A DNA stretch of 64,000 nucleotides from an uncultured Duncaniella sp. (GCA_910576785.1 CAJTJG010000017.1:1-64000); one strand, 5' to 3'. Positions 52,945-61,325 are shown, counted from the first letter of the stretch. Notes: a model not told the origin generated them from the letters alone. Translations and numbers: made by a program.

Positions 52945-54429
52945 ATGAAGAAGTTTCTTATATCCCTATGTATGGTATGCGCTGCGGTGATGGTTGTCTC
53001 CGCCCGATCTGTTGATGAAAAGTTTGCCGATGCCATGAACCGGGCAGATTGGTTTGCTCTCGATTCATTGTATGATGCCACACCGAAGGACTCGATCAAT
53101 CCTTTTCTCGAGGTTTTCGCCCGCTGTCTGATCGGCAACCGCCTCAATCGTACAGATGTTTCGCTACATGCATTCCGGGAGTTGCTCAATACGCAATCGG
53201 AATATCTCGGAGTGGAAAATCTTGTTTCAAGTGCCTACATGTTCGGGATGGATCTGAGCCGTGTGGGGTATAATGCAGAGGCTGCCTCGATGATAAACTC
53301 GATCCTTGCGGCTACAAATCAATATCTGGACTCTGCGAGTGCCGCGGCACTGACAGCTACGGCCAACCGTTATGCAGCATTATCCGCCTATAAACCGTAT
53401 CAGATTGAGTTCCCTGATAGCCGGGAGGCTACAGTGCCGTTTACAGTCGTGCCTGTCGGCCCCGCCGACAAGGGCTCGGTGTTGATGCATCTGTCTGACA
53501 GCTATATCAATGGAGAGAAGGCGGACATAACATTCGATACAGGAGCCGGCGCGAATTTGATATCCATGGAAATGGCCGGGAAATACAATCTCGTTCCGTT
53601 GGACAGCGCCATCATCACAGTAAGGGGTGTGAATGCTCGTGACGGATATGTCGCTATGGCAAGAGAATTGAAGATCGGGGATTTCACGGTCAGGGATGTC
53701 CCGTTTACGGTGATCTCCCTCTCGTCGGCCAATGAGGAGGCCGACCGGTATATCCATAGTTTCAATATTGTTGTCGGTAGCGAACTGATGCTGCAACTCA
53801 AGGATATGACCATTGACTTCTCAGAGCGTCGCATCACAGTCCCGACCATAGCCTGTGAGAGATCCGGTGACACTCCGAACTTGTGTTTCTCCTCCACGAT
53901 GAATTTACTTGTGAAAGGCTCGGTGCTTGACACCCCGATGCTGATGTGCATAGATAGCGGTGATGCGTCCTACGGCTCTCTCGACAACTCCTTTTATGAG
54001 ACAAACAAGGATTATATCACGTCACATGCCACCCTTGATTCTATCAGACAAGCCGGTATTGGCGGTGTGATCATCACGGAGTGCTACAAAGTTCCCTGCA
54101 TGCCGGTGATCATTGACGGCCATGCGGTATTTCCTTCCGGCATGGTGGTGAGATTGGGCGATGACACGATGATAGGAGGATATGAATGCATAATCGGTGT
54201 AAAGACATTGATGCTTTATCGCAAGGTGAGATTCAATCTGGTGGATTTCATACTGACCACAGAGCCATATGATGATCAGTTCCCGATGCTACAGTCGAAA
54301 TATGGAGTCCCCCATTTCAGATATACAAAAGAGAAGAGGATGAATCTCCTCCAGGCCATAGGCTGCGTAGGAGTCGGAGTGGCAAGGACCCTTATAAACC
54401 CCAACGCTCCCGCAGATCCGGATTTATAG
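52945..54429 (+). CDS. secreted retropepsin-like aspartyl protease, tandem domains
   Basis: 494 residues with a signal peptide (MKKFLISLCMVCAAVMVVSA). A first aspartyl-protease unit carries TFDTGAGANLISMEMA (about residues 195-210). A second half contains MCIDSGDASYGSLD (about 334-347), a DSG version of the active site; together they could form the two catalytic aspartates of one pepsin-like enzyme. It acts outside the cytoplasm on an unknown peptide. A Tiki/EreA-like gene follows 55 nt downstream on the same strand. Confidence 0.75.
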   Translation: MKKFLISLCMVCAAVMVVSARSVDEKFADAMNRADWFALDSLYDATPKDSINPFLEVFARCLIGNRLNRTDVSLHAFRELLNTQSEYLGVENLVSSAYMFGMDLSRVGYNAEAASMINSILAATNQYLDSASAAALTATANRYAALSAYKPYQIEFPDSREATVPFTVVPVGPADKGSVLMHLSDSYINGEKADITFDTGAGANLISMEMAGKYNLVPLDSAIITVRGVNARDGYVAMARELKIGDFTVRDVPFTVISLSSANEEADRYIHSFNIVVGSELMLQLKDMTIDFSERRITVPTIACERSGDTPNLCFSSTMNLLVKGSVLDTPMLMCIDSGDASYGSLDNSFYETNKDYITSHATLDSIRQAGIGGVIITECYKVPCMPVIIDGHAVFPSGMVVRLGDDTMIGGYECIIGVKTLMLYRKVRFNLVDFILTTEPYDDQFPMLQSKYGVPHFRYTKEKRMNLLQAIGCVGVGVARTLINPNAPADPDL

Positions 54430-54484
54430 GTTATAAAAGCTGTGTTTTTATTTATTGGATTAGAAAAAACAGTAGACGGCACAT

Positions 54485-56059
54485 ATGTCAGCACGCATTA
54501 CAACACTCTTCATATTGTTCCTTGCGTCATGGAGCGTATCTTTATCTCAGTCGCTTGATGATTTCAAGGTTGAGAAAATTGGCAGACAGGTTAAGGAGTT
54601 TCAACTTGACTCCATCAATCTTTCCTCCCCTCTTGACTATTACAGATCAAGGGCATGGGTGCGGTTGTCGGGCAAGGGCAAATACTGGAATGCAATTTCC
54701 ACATCAAAGTTCTATGATGAGAATGCACCTGATGAGTCCGTTGATGATGAACTGCGCACATACGTGCTGAATGAGCATGTTGACTACATTGTGACTTATC
54801 GTGACTCAGTGGCATCGATTGTGACCCATACGGATGGTGAAGACCTCGTGCTGTTGAACAATTGCTGGTTGGAGAACGGACGATGGGTGAATGGCGGGCA
54901 GGCTCTGGCTGATGATAAAAATGACGCACAGGATAAATTGTTGGAACAATTGCCGGAGACGTTATACAATCTGCCAAGAATTGACATAATGAATAGTGTC
55001 CCGCAAAATGTTACCCCATTTGTGGATTTCCTTTCCGGTGTGACATCTTCCCCCGAGGAATTCATGCTTGACATGTTGGCTACGCATAAGCTTGTCATCA
55101 ATGGTGAATTTCATCGCAGGAAAGTGTCGTGGGATATGCTGAAAAGACTTATATCGCACCCCGGTTTTCCGGATATTGTCGGACGTGTCTTTATGGAACT
55201 GCCATCACATCATCAACCGTTGATGGATAAATTTCTTGATTCGGAGATCCTTGATGAAGATATTATAATAAGGATTTTCCAGGATGAGCAATTGAACGGT
55301 TGGTGGGATAGAGGCGAGTTTGAGTTCCTTTGCAAGCTGTGGGAACTCAACCGTTCGTTACCTCGGGACAAGAAAATCAGGATATTGTTAGCTGATTATC
55401 AGATCCCGTATTCGGAGATGGCTGATCGTGGAGACGCATGGGAGGCGAAAGACAGGAATTCACACATGGCCGATGTGGTAGTGAATGCCATAAAGGGGTC
55501 TGATGACACGAGAAACAGCCTGTTTCTTGTCGGGTGTGCGCACGCATATAAGTCAAAGCAGTCAGGGTTCGCATCATCCGCTTATGGAAAAGGTGCGGCG
55601 TTGACCGCCGGAGCACAGATAGCGGATAAGCTTGGGGACGATAACGTGTTTACCATATTTCAACACGCTCTTTCTGGAGACAATAGTGGACGGAACAAAT
55701 CTGCGATACGCGGAGGCATTTTTGACCTCGCCTTTGAAAAAAATGGAAATCGGCCGGTTGGTTTTGAGTTGGCGGACTCACCGTTTGGCAACGAACCTTT
55801 TGACGGCATATATGAAATTAAATACAATACGGCAACTGGAAATTATGCGGAAAACTTTGACGGATATCTGTTTTTGGCCCCGTTGGAAAATGAACCCAAG
55901 GCTATCCCCTTGACTGAAATATTCACTGATGAATTTGTCGTGGAAATGCAACGCCGGGCCACGGTATTGGGAATGGAAAACTCACGTTGGATGTGGTTTG
56001 GCCATCGCTCTTCGGAGATGACAAAAGAGAATATAATAGAGGCGCTTCTGCAGGAATAG
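54485..56059 (+). CDS. secreted EreA/ChaN-like (Tiki superfamily) protein
   Basis: 524 residues with a signal peptide (LFILFLASWSVSLSQS). The central region has the superfamily marks GEFHRRKVSW (GExH) and LFLVGCAHAYKSK (GxxH-type) around about residues 210-360, as in erythromycin-esterase and haem-binding ChaN folds. The N-terminal 180 residues are unassigned. It is probably metal-dependent and hydrolytic, but no substrate can be named. It sits behind the secreted protease and may share its transcript. Confidence 0.55.
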   Translation: MSARITTLFILFLASWSVSLSQSLDDFKVEKIGRQVKEFQLDSINLSSPLDYYRSRAWVRLSGKGKYWNAISTSKFYDENAPDESVDDELRTYVLNEHVDYIVTYRDSVASIVTHTDGEDLVLLNNCWLENGRWVNGGQALADDKNDAQDKLLEQLPETLYNLPRIDIMNSVPQNVTPFVDFLSGVTSSPEEFMLDMLATHKLVINGEFHRRKVSWDMLKRLISHPGFPDIVGRVFMELPSHHQPLMDKFLDSEILDEDIIIRIFQDEQLNGWWDRGEFEFLCKLWELNRSLPRDKKIRILLADYQIPYSEMADRGDAWEAKDRNSHMADVVVNAIKGSDDTRNSLFLVGCAHAYKSKQSGFASSAYGKGAALTAGAQIADKLGDDNVFTIFQHALSGDNSGRNKSAIRGGIFDLAFEKNGNRPVGFELADSPFGNEPFDGIYEIKYNTATGNYAENFDGYLFLAPLENEPKAIPLTEIFTDEFVVEMQRRATVLGMENSRWMWFGHRSSEMTKENIIEALLQE

Positions 56060-56075
56060 CCGCGACGTTTCACCG

Positions 56076-56549
56076 TCATAGACATTCTATCCCGGGACGG
56101 AGCAATTCCATAACATAGTTTTCCAGTAATACGCCCTTCCTTTCCACAAGTTGTTTCCTTATGACAGTATATCCTCTGTTCTCGAAGAACGGCTTGGCTG
56201 TGATTGACGCATGGGTAATGATTGTCATGCCGGGCTCCATCGCCGATTCAAGTCTGTCGCAGATTGCTGAGGCGACACCTTGCCTCTGATAATTATGATG
56301 TACATATAGACGATCCAGGTATCCCGAAGGGTCTATGTCTCCAAATCCAACTATGATGGAACCCTCGACCGCAACGAATGTATGATGCCTGGATAGTGAT
56401 TTATCCCATCCTGCCATATCAATTGAATCGGGTGCCCATGCATCAACTTGGTCTTGGGAATAATCTTGAATATTAACATTGTGTACGGTGTCATGGAACA
56501 GTTTGATTATCTCCTCCAAGTCATCCGTATGATATCTCCTGACATTCAT
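56076..56549 (-). CDS. GNAT family N-acetyltransferase
   Basis: 157 residues with the acetyl-CoA loop HHNYQRQGVASAICDRLESA and the start MNVRRYHTDDLEEIIKLFHD. The ATG at 56549 overlaps the stop of a degraded acetyltransferase fragment by 4 bp. The substrate is unknown. Confidence 0.88.
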   Translation of the reverse strand: MNVRRYHTDDLEEIIKLFHDTVHNVNIQDYSQDQVDAWAPDSIDMAGWDKSLSRHHTFVAVEGSIIVGFGDIDPSGYLDRLYVHHNYQRQGVASAICDRLESAMEPGMTIITHASITAKPFFENRGYTVIRKQLVERKGVLLENYVMELLRPGIECL

Positions 56550-56659
56550 ATCGTATCAATAGGTGTGAGGTGTGGAAAGTAGGTAAATAGGGACTCGCGG
56601 ATTTCTATTATATCGTTTTCAGTCAGAAACGAATGGGTGGCCATTATCCAAGGCTCCGG
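56546..56659 (-). pseudogene. remnant of a GNAT acetyltransferase
   Basis: The frame ends ATHSFLTENDIIEIRESLFT followed by YFPHL, closely matching ASHDFLGEDDICEIRAALIP and SYFPN of the acetyltransferase at 52321-52749, but it stops before the acetyl-CoA-binding core. The upstream part of the open frame overlaps the 3' end of hipA and has only a TTG start, so it is not a complete gene. It is read as a decayed duplicate fused to unrelated sequence. Confidence 0.55.
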
Positions 56660-56837
56660 GTTCGTTCCTATTGCGGAATTAAACCTTTTTTCCGACATAC
56701 ACAAATGCCGGGGTTCGTTTTCCATATTATTAGCACCGAGGTTAAATTTATTAAACCTCAATTGTTTACGAATTTTTTTGTTCGGTATTTCGTTCGGATT
56801 ACCGAACACTTCTTGACTCTCAACTCTAACATCTGAC
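56640..56837. repeat. short GGTTCGTT repeats downstream of hipA
   Basis: Two short related segments occur here (GGCTCCGGGTTCGTTCC near 56655 and ATACACAAATGCCGGGGTTC near 56700). Similar ones lie at about 58500-58528 and 58808-58840, on the other side of hipBA. All have the same orientation. No known element was recognised. Confidence 0.35.
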
Positions 56838-58091
56838 TTAAACGAGCCATTTGTCAATTCGAGGTGCGAACATATCAATATCTCTTATAGGGATACCGAT
56901 CCGTCGCGCTTCGGTTTGCCATGACTTCATCGCCTCCTTGACTTCCGAGATAATTCTGACGGCTTTATTTTTTGATAGCATATAGTCGTCGGCTGATTCC
57001 AAAAGGATATTCAGGTCGGATTCGTTGGTCGATCGATTTATCAAAAGGCTCTGGTTTTCTTGAAGCGTCGGATTGATGTCGTAGGCAGGTGAAAGTTCCC
57101 AACCTTTTCTTGTTAGCAGGAAGCCGTGGTTTCGGAAATGGTCGTCTGAGTTGCCGACAATGATATAGAATGCCACACGTTTGTAAAGCTCTTCAAGATT
57201 CTGCTCAACGTTGCTTCCGTGCTGAATAATGAAATCGACAATGTCGGAATAGCCAAATCCCGTTGAAGCGTTGTCGCCATCTTCAAGACCGAGCAATGTC
57301 AGAGCCGAAGCGAAATGTATCCGCTTTCCTTCATCGTTGCGGTCGAATCTTTTTGAAAGAAGAACGTGGTGATTTTCACCATTGATTATTCTTGTGTCCG
57401 CAACATTCAATCCTGCCTTGCTACCCATCACATGGCAGAAATGCTCCCAAAGTGCAACATCATAATCATCCTTGCGTGAAGGAAATTTCGCCACGGTTAA
57501 TTTCCCATTCTCGTCAACGACTGTCGCCTTGGGTCTTGCGCCTCCGAGCGACGTACCGGGATGAAGAAGTTGCACAAGCCATTTCTTTGCCGGAAGTTGC
57601 TGCTTCTCCTCACTCTCCTCAATTTCATGCGCAGCATGCATCAACTCTCTGACGCTCGTCAATGGTGGCACTCGCAAATTCGGATCAACATTGATAAATT
57701 CCCCACCCTTGGTTTTGGCGAAACGGAATCCACCCATTCGCGAGGCGTCATCAATACCCATAAGGTAGTCGAATGAAGTCAATCGTTTGACTGGTCGCTT
57801 CTCGTCTGCGGCTGCTATCTGTTCACGGCGATTAAGCAATGTACGCCCCCAACGGTCAGGCAGCGCATCGGAGAAGCAGGAGAATATATCGCGCTCCGGG
57901 CGGGTATATTGCACCCCCGGAAAATTCTGCAAGTCTTCGCTCAGAAAGACGTCACCATATTTAGCGAGCCACTCTTTATCATACGAGAAAGAATAAGTCT
58001 CATTGCCACGCACGGAGTCAAACGACAACTCACCCACTAACGCCGGAATGTCAAGCCAATCAAAATCAGCATATACAAATAGCCTGTCCAT
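56838..58091 (-). CDS. hipA: HipA-family serine/threonine kinase toxin
   Basis: 417 residues with an N-terminal HipA domain and kinase core. The Gly-rich loop is GTSLGGARPKATV (about 180-192), with lysine in TVAKFPSR. Catalytic NSDDHFRNHGFLL and metal-binding LSPAYDINP follow. HipA toxins phosphorylate targets such as glutamyl-tRNA synthetase and arrest growth. The antitoxin gene hipB lies 2 nt upstream. It begins the AT-richer accessory region. Confidence 0.9.
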   Translation of the reverse strand: MDRLFVYADFDWLDIPALVGELSFDSVRGNETYSFSYDKEWLAKYGDVFLSEDLQNFPGVQYTRPERDIFSCFSDALPDRWGRTLLNRREQIAAADEKRPVKRLTSFDYLMGIDDASRMGGFRFAKTKGGEFINVDPNLRVPPLTSVRELMHAAHEIEESEEKQQLPAKKWLVQLLHPGTSLGGARPKATVVDENGKLTVAKFPSRKDDYDVALWEHFCHVMGSKAGLNVADTRIINGENHHVLLSKRFDRNDEGKRIHFASALTLLGLEDGDNASTGFGYSDIVDFIIQHGSNVEQNLEELYKRVAFYIIVGNSDDHFRNHGFLLTRKGWELSPAYDINPTLQENQSLLINRSTNESDLNILLESADDYMLSKNKAVRIISEVKEAMKSWQTEARRIGIPIRDIDMFAPRIDKWLV

Positions 58092-58093
58092 AA

Positions 58094-58414
58094 TTATTCC
58101 TTTTTAGACGCACGTTGGCGATGTTTCAAAGAGAGGTCTTGCAGTGTACGGCCAAGAGTATCTTCCTTGGCAATCAACAACAAATCATCATCGAGTTGGA
58201 GTGCATAGAGCACACGGGCATAAATACCTATTGAGACAGTTGGCGAACCTTTTTCGATTCTCGCAATAGTCAATGGCGAGCAAGTAGCACGTTCGGCTAC
58301 TTGTGCTATCGACAGGTTGCGACGAAGCCGGGCGAGCTTGATTTGCTCTCCCATCAATTCCATTTTCTGCTCCAGTTTCCGGGGTAACTTAGTCCCCATC
58401 GTGTTCTTTGCCAT
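58094..58414 (-). CDS. hipB: HipB-type antitoxin, XRE family
   Basis: About 106 residues from the ATG at 58414 (MAKNTMGTKLPRKLEQKM); an in-frame ATG at 58489 lies upstream of the -7 box at 58438-58445 and is excluded. The helix-turn-helix is LSIAQVAERATCSPLTIARI. It binds HipA and probably represses the hipBA promoter. Its stop is 2 nt before the hipA start. Confidence 0.88.
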   Translation of the reverse strand: MAKNTMGTKLPRKLEQKMELMGEQIKLARLRRNLSIAQVAERATCSPLTIARIEKGSPTVSIGIYARVLYALQLDDDLLLIAKEDTLGRTLQDLSLKHRQRASKKE

Positions 58415-58437
58415 TGTTAACAATTCATTTGATGATG

Positions 58438-58445
58438 CAAAGATA
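58438..58445 (-). promoter_or_regulatory. -7 box TATCTTTG of hipBA
   Basis: TATCTTTGCATC on the minus strand, 24 nt before the hipB ATG at 58414. Confidence 0.6.
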
Positions 58446-58549
58446 ATAAAAATATTTATTATATGATGTATTGAGGGGATTTGTGCCATGACACCAACGG
58501 TTTTGTATGTGCCTCGGTTCGTCCCCGATATTGTATGTATTTTTGTATG

Positions 58550-58665
58550 GATAAAAATTAAAATCGCCGTAACTCTGTAAGCTACAGCGATTTAATCTTG
58601 TAAAATAAGTGGAGCTGGAGGGACTTGTTCCCAACGCTCCAAATATAGACATATCAGATAGTTGG
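58550..58665 (-). repeat. tmRNA 3'-end-like direct repeat, copy 1 (candidate att remnant)
   Basis: Read on the minus strand: AAGTCCCTCCAGCTCCAC, about 15 AT-rich bases, then a 13-bp-type hairpin (58561-58593) and a T-rich tail. CCAGCTCCAC is the 3' end shared by tmRNA genes, and the hairpin fits the ssrA terminator. The T-loop is not conserved (AACAAGT instead of TTCGAGT), so this is a 3' remnant and not a working tmRNA. It matches copy 2 (60890-61006) over about 115 bp. Confidence 0.5.
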
Positions 58666-58866
58666 CTCTTGCCATTTTTTCTTTGAAAGATTTGGTGACA
58701 ACCTTTAGCTCGCTGCAACTTGATTGCAGCAAATCTCAGATTGGTGTTCTTTGCCTTCCGCGACCCTGACTTCTCAGCGGTCTAACCGTATTGCGAATTT
58801 AGCGAATTTCGGACACATACACAAGTCCGAGGGTTCGTTTTAGCGATTAATAACATCATCAAATCT
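58666..58866. other. intergenic, no gene seen
   Basis: Contains one short GGTTCGTT-type repeat (about 58808-58840) and otherwise unassigned sequence with an inverted pair (CTGCAACTTGATTGCAG). I find no credible gene in it. Confidence 0.4.
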
Positions 58867-59175
58867 TTAACGCACGGCGAATGCCGGTTCAAGAATATGC
58901 AATCCAAGAGCCGATTCAATCTTGAAGATTGTTTCGATACTTAGATTCTCAGAACCTTTGAGTACCCGGGATATGTATTGCTGTGAACAGCCCATGCGCT
59001 CGGCAACGGCTTTCTGAGTTATCCCCAGTTCCTCCATCTTGTCAAGCATCATCATGGCTATTTTTTGAGAATAACGCAGCCACTCTTTGTTTGCCTGACG
59101 CTCCATAGCCTTCTCTCTCCAACGGGATGGAGTTGAAGATCTGTGGGCAGACAGTTTGTCTTGTAACTCTTTCAT
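58867..59175 (-). CDS. XRE-family antitoxin-like regulator
   Basis: 102 residues. A charged N-terminal arm (to about residue 30) is followed by a complete helix-turn-helix: GITQKAVAERMGCSQQYISR and VLKGSENLSIETIFKIESAL. It lies 11 nt behind a 185-residue protein of unknown fold in the HigB-HigA order (toxin gene first), so it is probably an antitoxin and autorepressor. Confidence 0.75.
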   Translation of the reverse strand: MKELQDKLSAHRSSTPSRWREKAMERQANKEWLRYSQKIAMMMLDKMEELGITQKAVAERMGCSQQYISRVLKGSENLSIETIFKIESALGLHILEPAFAVR

Positions 59176-59186
59176 AGCTTTTATAA

Positions 59187-59744
59187 TTAAAGTTCAGCAA
59201 TATATTCTATGAAACTCTCATCGTCAATAATTTTCTCATCCAGAAGAAAATTTCTGACTTTCTCTATCTTGGCAAGTTCCAAAGCGGTGTGTTCTCGCTC
59301 CTGCATCGTAGCAGTAAGTTTTATCGCACCTCCGGTAACAACATACACGCCCTTAGCCAGTTTAATGGCGTATATTCTCAACCAAGACGACCGTCCTACA
59401 AGATTTTTTAGGCGAGCTTTCTCTTTGCCCAACAAACACTCCGCGATACGGCTGTTGCTCAATGGTCGGAATATCAAATCCAGATTTGCCTCAGGGGATA
59501 TGTCCATCATGATTGCTTCAAGTTTTTCACTGTCGTCAATGGTGCGGCTTATGGCATCATTGATATTTGTGATCTTGAAATAACTCTCCAAGTCTTTGGA
59601 ATTGGCCTTGAAAAAACTCCGCAGCCAGGCCACGTCATTCCATTGGTCAAACAGAGAATACAGGATGTTATCCTCATCTCCATCATATCTGACCGCCCAA
59701 AGCCGTCCATCTTCAGTTATATCGTCGAAAGTCATATCCTTCAT
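59187..59744 (-). CDS. candidate toxin paired with an XRE antitoxin
   Basis: 185 residues, no signal peptide, acidic N-terminus (MTFDDITEDGRLWAVRYDGD) and a C-terminal helical half with KLAKGVYVVTGGAIKLTATM and LELAKIEKVRNFLLDEKI. The VYVVTGGAIKLT strand recalls RelE/HigB-like toxins, whose C-terminal sheet has similar wording, but the protein is longer and I do not claim a family. It has its own -7 box 8 nt before the ATG. Confidence 0.6.
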   Translation of the reverse strand: MKDMTFDDITEDGRLWAVRYDGDEDNILYSLFDQWNDVAWLRSFFKANSKDLESYFKITNINDAISRTIDDSEKLEAIMMDISPEANLDLIFRPLSNSRIAECLLGKEKARLKNLVGRSSWLRIYAIKLAKGVYVVTGGAIKLTATMQEREHTALELAKIEKVRNFLLDEKIIDDESFIEYIAEL

Positions 59745-59751
59745 TTTTCTG

Positions 59752-59759
59752 CAAAGATA
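59752..59759 (-). promoter_or_regulatory. -7 box TATCTTTG of the second toxin-antitoxin pair
   Basis: TATCTTTGCAG on the minus strand; the ATG at 59744 begins 8 nt after the final G, leaving almost no leader. Confidence 0.6.
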
Positions 59760-60150
59760 CAGAATCTTTATATTATATACAACTTATAGGTTGTATTTGT
59801 TTTGACGTAGTATAATTTTTTAAGTTAATAGGCCTGTCCTAAACGTGTCAGCCCCTTGCTTTAAATAATGGTGGAACACCGATAATCGACAACGCCTCAA
59901 GGTGAGCACCGGGGACGCTGCTTTTATCTCACGAAGTGTTTTTTATATGTGTTCGACGAGAGCTCCGCGGTTCACCATGAGACTCAATGCCGTTCATCCG
60001 TGTTCTTTATCACCATTGCTTGATATGGATTTTTCCGACTGTTCCGTCACTCACCGCTTGTCAGCAGTCCACGAGTCGAGACTGTGAAAATCGCCGGCCG
60101 TAGTTGTCGCATTTTTACAGATTTGCCTTTCCGGCACCGGGCAGTTCCAT
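59760..60150. other. 391-bp stretch without a recognisable gene
   Basis: More GC-rich in its middle (about 59840-60110) than the flanking accessory genes. Short open frames exist on both strands, but none resembles a known protein. It could be the remnant of a mobile element. Nothing firm can be said. Confidence 0.3.
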
Positions 60151-60780
60151 TCAGGGAATCCAGTAATATGGATTCTTTTTTCGGTGTTCAGTCACCCATT
60201 TTTCAAATTCCGCCATCGTTGTTATGCCATCAGCGATGACGGCTTCATAGTATTCTACACCGTGATAGTCTTTACCCTCCGGTGTTTCAAATTTCAGCCG
60301 TAGAATCAGGTACTTTTGCTCCTGTGTCATTACCTCTATAATTCTGTCTGCCATTCTCTCGAAGTAACCATCATATTCAGTTCCTTCTTCAATGTGGATA
60401 ATGTCAAACTGCCATATTTCCCCATCGTCGGCCTTGTAGAACACATGCCATGCAATGCAGTGTTCATCGGTGTGCAGACCATTGATGCACCTGATTTCAG
60501 TTACTCTTGGGTTTGTTGTTATCTTAGCCGCGATTGCAAAACTGCTGTCTGTTGTGATACCGGAAGAATAGACATGAAGGTCTATATCGCGATGAGAAGC
60601 GAGTAATCTCATTCTCAGAGAACCGATGAGATTTACCCGACAACCTGCTTTTTTCCAAATGTCAGCGATGCCGGATTCCTCCAGTATCTCACGGGCTTTC
60701 TTTTGATTGGCGAGAGCCAGATCATTGATTTCTTTCTGCGCATCGCTCCGAGAGCGCGTTGCGGTTAGAATATGATTCAT
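60151..60780 (-). CDS. nucleotidyltransferase-fold protein, stand-alone
   Basis: 209 residues. The nucleotidyltransferase signature is visible as GSLRMRLLASHRDIDLHVYS (G-S, then D-I-D; about residues 52-71), with a third acidic site in IWQFDIIHIEE. Family members include minimal nucleotidyltransferases, aminoglycoside adenylyltransferases and AbiEii/MNT-type toxins or antitoxins. No HEPN partner gene is adjacent. It is flanked by toxin-antitoxin and defence genes, which hints at a defensive role. Own -7 box at 60805-60812. Confidence 0.6.
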   Translation of the reverse strand: MNHILTATRSRSDAQKEINDLALANQKKAREILEESGIADIWKKAGCRVNLIGSLRMRLLASHRDIDLHVYSSGITTDSSFAIAAKITTNPRVTEIRCINGLHTDEHCIAWHVFYKADDGEIWQFDIIHIEEGTEYDGYFERMADRIIEVMTQEQKYLILRLKFETPEGKDYHGVEYYEAVIADGITTMAEFEKWVTEHRKKNPYYWIP

Positions 60781-60804
60781 CGTTGTTGCGAATTGATAAA
60801 TCTA

Positions 60805-60812
60805 CAAAGATA
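60805..60812 (-). promoter_or_regulatory. -7 box TATCTTTG of the nucleotidyltransferase gene
   Basis: TATCTTTGTAG on the minus strand, 25 nt before the ATG at 60780. Confidence 0.55.
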
Positions 60813-60889
60813 GCACTTTTTCATGAATTTCCGTACCCAACCGGTCTACCGCTTCGCTTAGCGAAGAATATATCGTGCCGATTTAATGG

Positions 60890-61006
60890 GGATATAAAAA
60901 GATCAAATCGCCATAACTTTATAAGCTATAGCGATTTATTATTACAAATCAGTGGAGCTGGAGGGACTTGTTCCTAATGCTCCAAATATAGCTATATCAA
61001 TTAGTT
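60890..61006 (-). repeat. tmRNA 3'-end-like direct repeat, copy 2 (candidate att remnant)
   Basis: Minus-strand AAGTCCCTCCAGCTCCAC, then a hairpin (60905-60937) and T-rich tail, in the same order and orientation as copy 1 at 58550-58665. The similarity covers about 115 bp with scattered differences, many of them compensatory in the hairpin stem. The segment between copies holds the second toxin-antitoxin pair and the nucleotidyltransferase gene. Confidence 0.5.
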
Positions 61007-61325
61007 ATAATTGACAAAATTTTAATAGTAACAAGTTAGTAACGAATGTTGGCACTGCTGCGCACACTGTTCTTCTTGCTCTGAATTTGGACGCTTCCAA
61101 ACCCTATTACAAAATTACGAAAAATCTGGCACTATTCCAATCTTAAAGGTTCATTTTAAGAAATTTAACCACAATAGTTAATTCAATGTAAGGTTGATGG
61201 ACATGCTCAACTATAAATTGGCTATCTTTCTTATTTTAATGCTGAAATTAGCACATTGCATCCATATTACCGTATTAAAATCTTTATTTATCTATATTTG
61301 ATTTTGTTGGTTCAAAAATATTCGC
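61007..61325. other. AT-rich intergenic region left of the defence operon
   Basis: About 320 bp without a credible gene. The part at 61040-61110 is less AT-rich and open on the minus strand (ending SKKNSVRSSANIRY); it may be a fragment of a lost gene next to the att-like repeat. The rest is promoter-proximal AT-rich sequence. Confidence 0.35.

Noticed and set aside
58550..58718. A complete tmRNA or tRNA gene at the repeat
   Set aside because: Only the 3' CCAGCTCCAC end and a terminator are present; the T-loop is altered and no 5' tRNA-like half was found.
58425..58718. 97-codon frame on the minus strand through repeat copy 1
   Set aside because: It spans the hairpin and promoter of hipB and resembles no protein.
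61040..61110. Tyrosine-recombinase remnant next to repeat copy 2
   Set aside because: A short minus-strand frame exists, but no catalytic R-H-R-Y motif or recognisable segment supports it.
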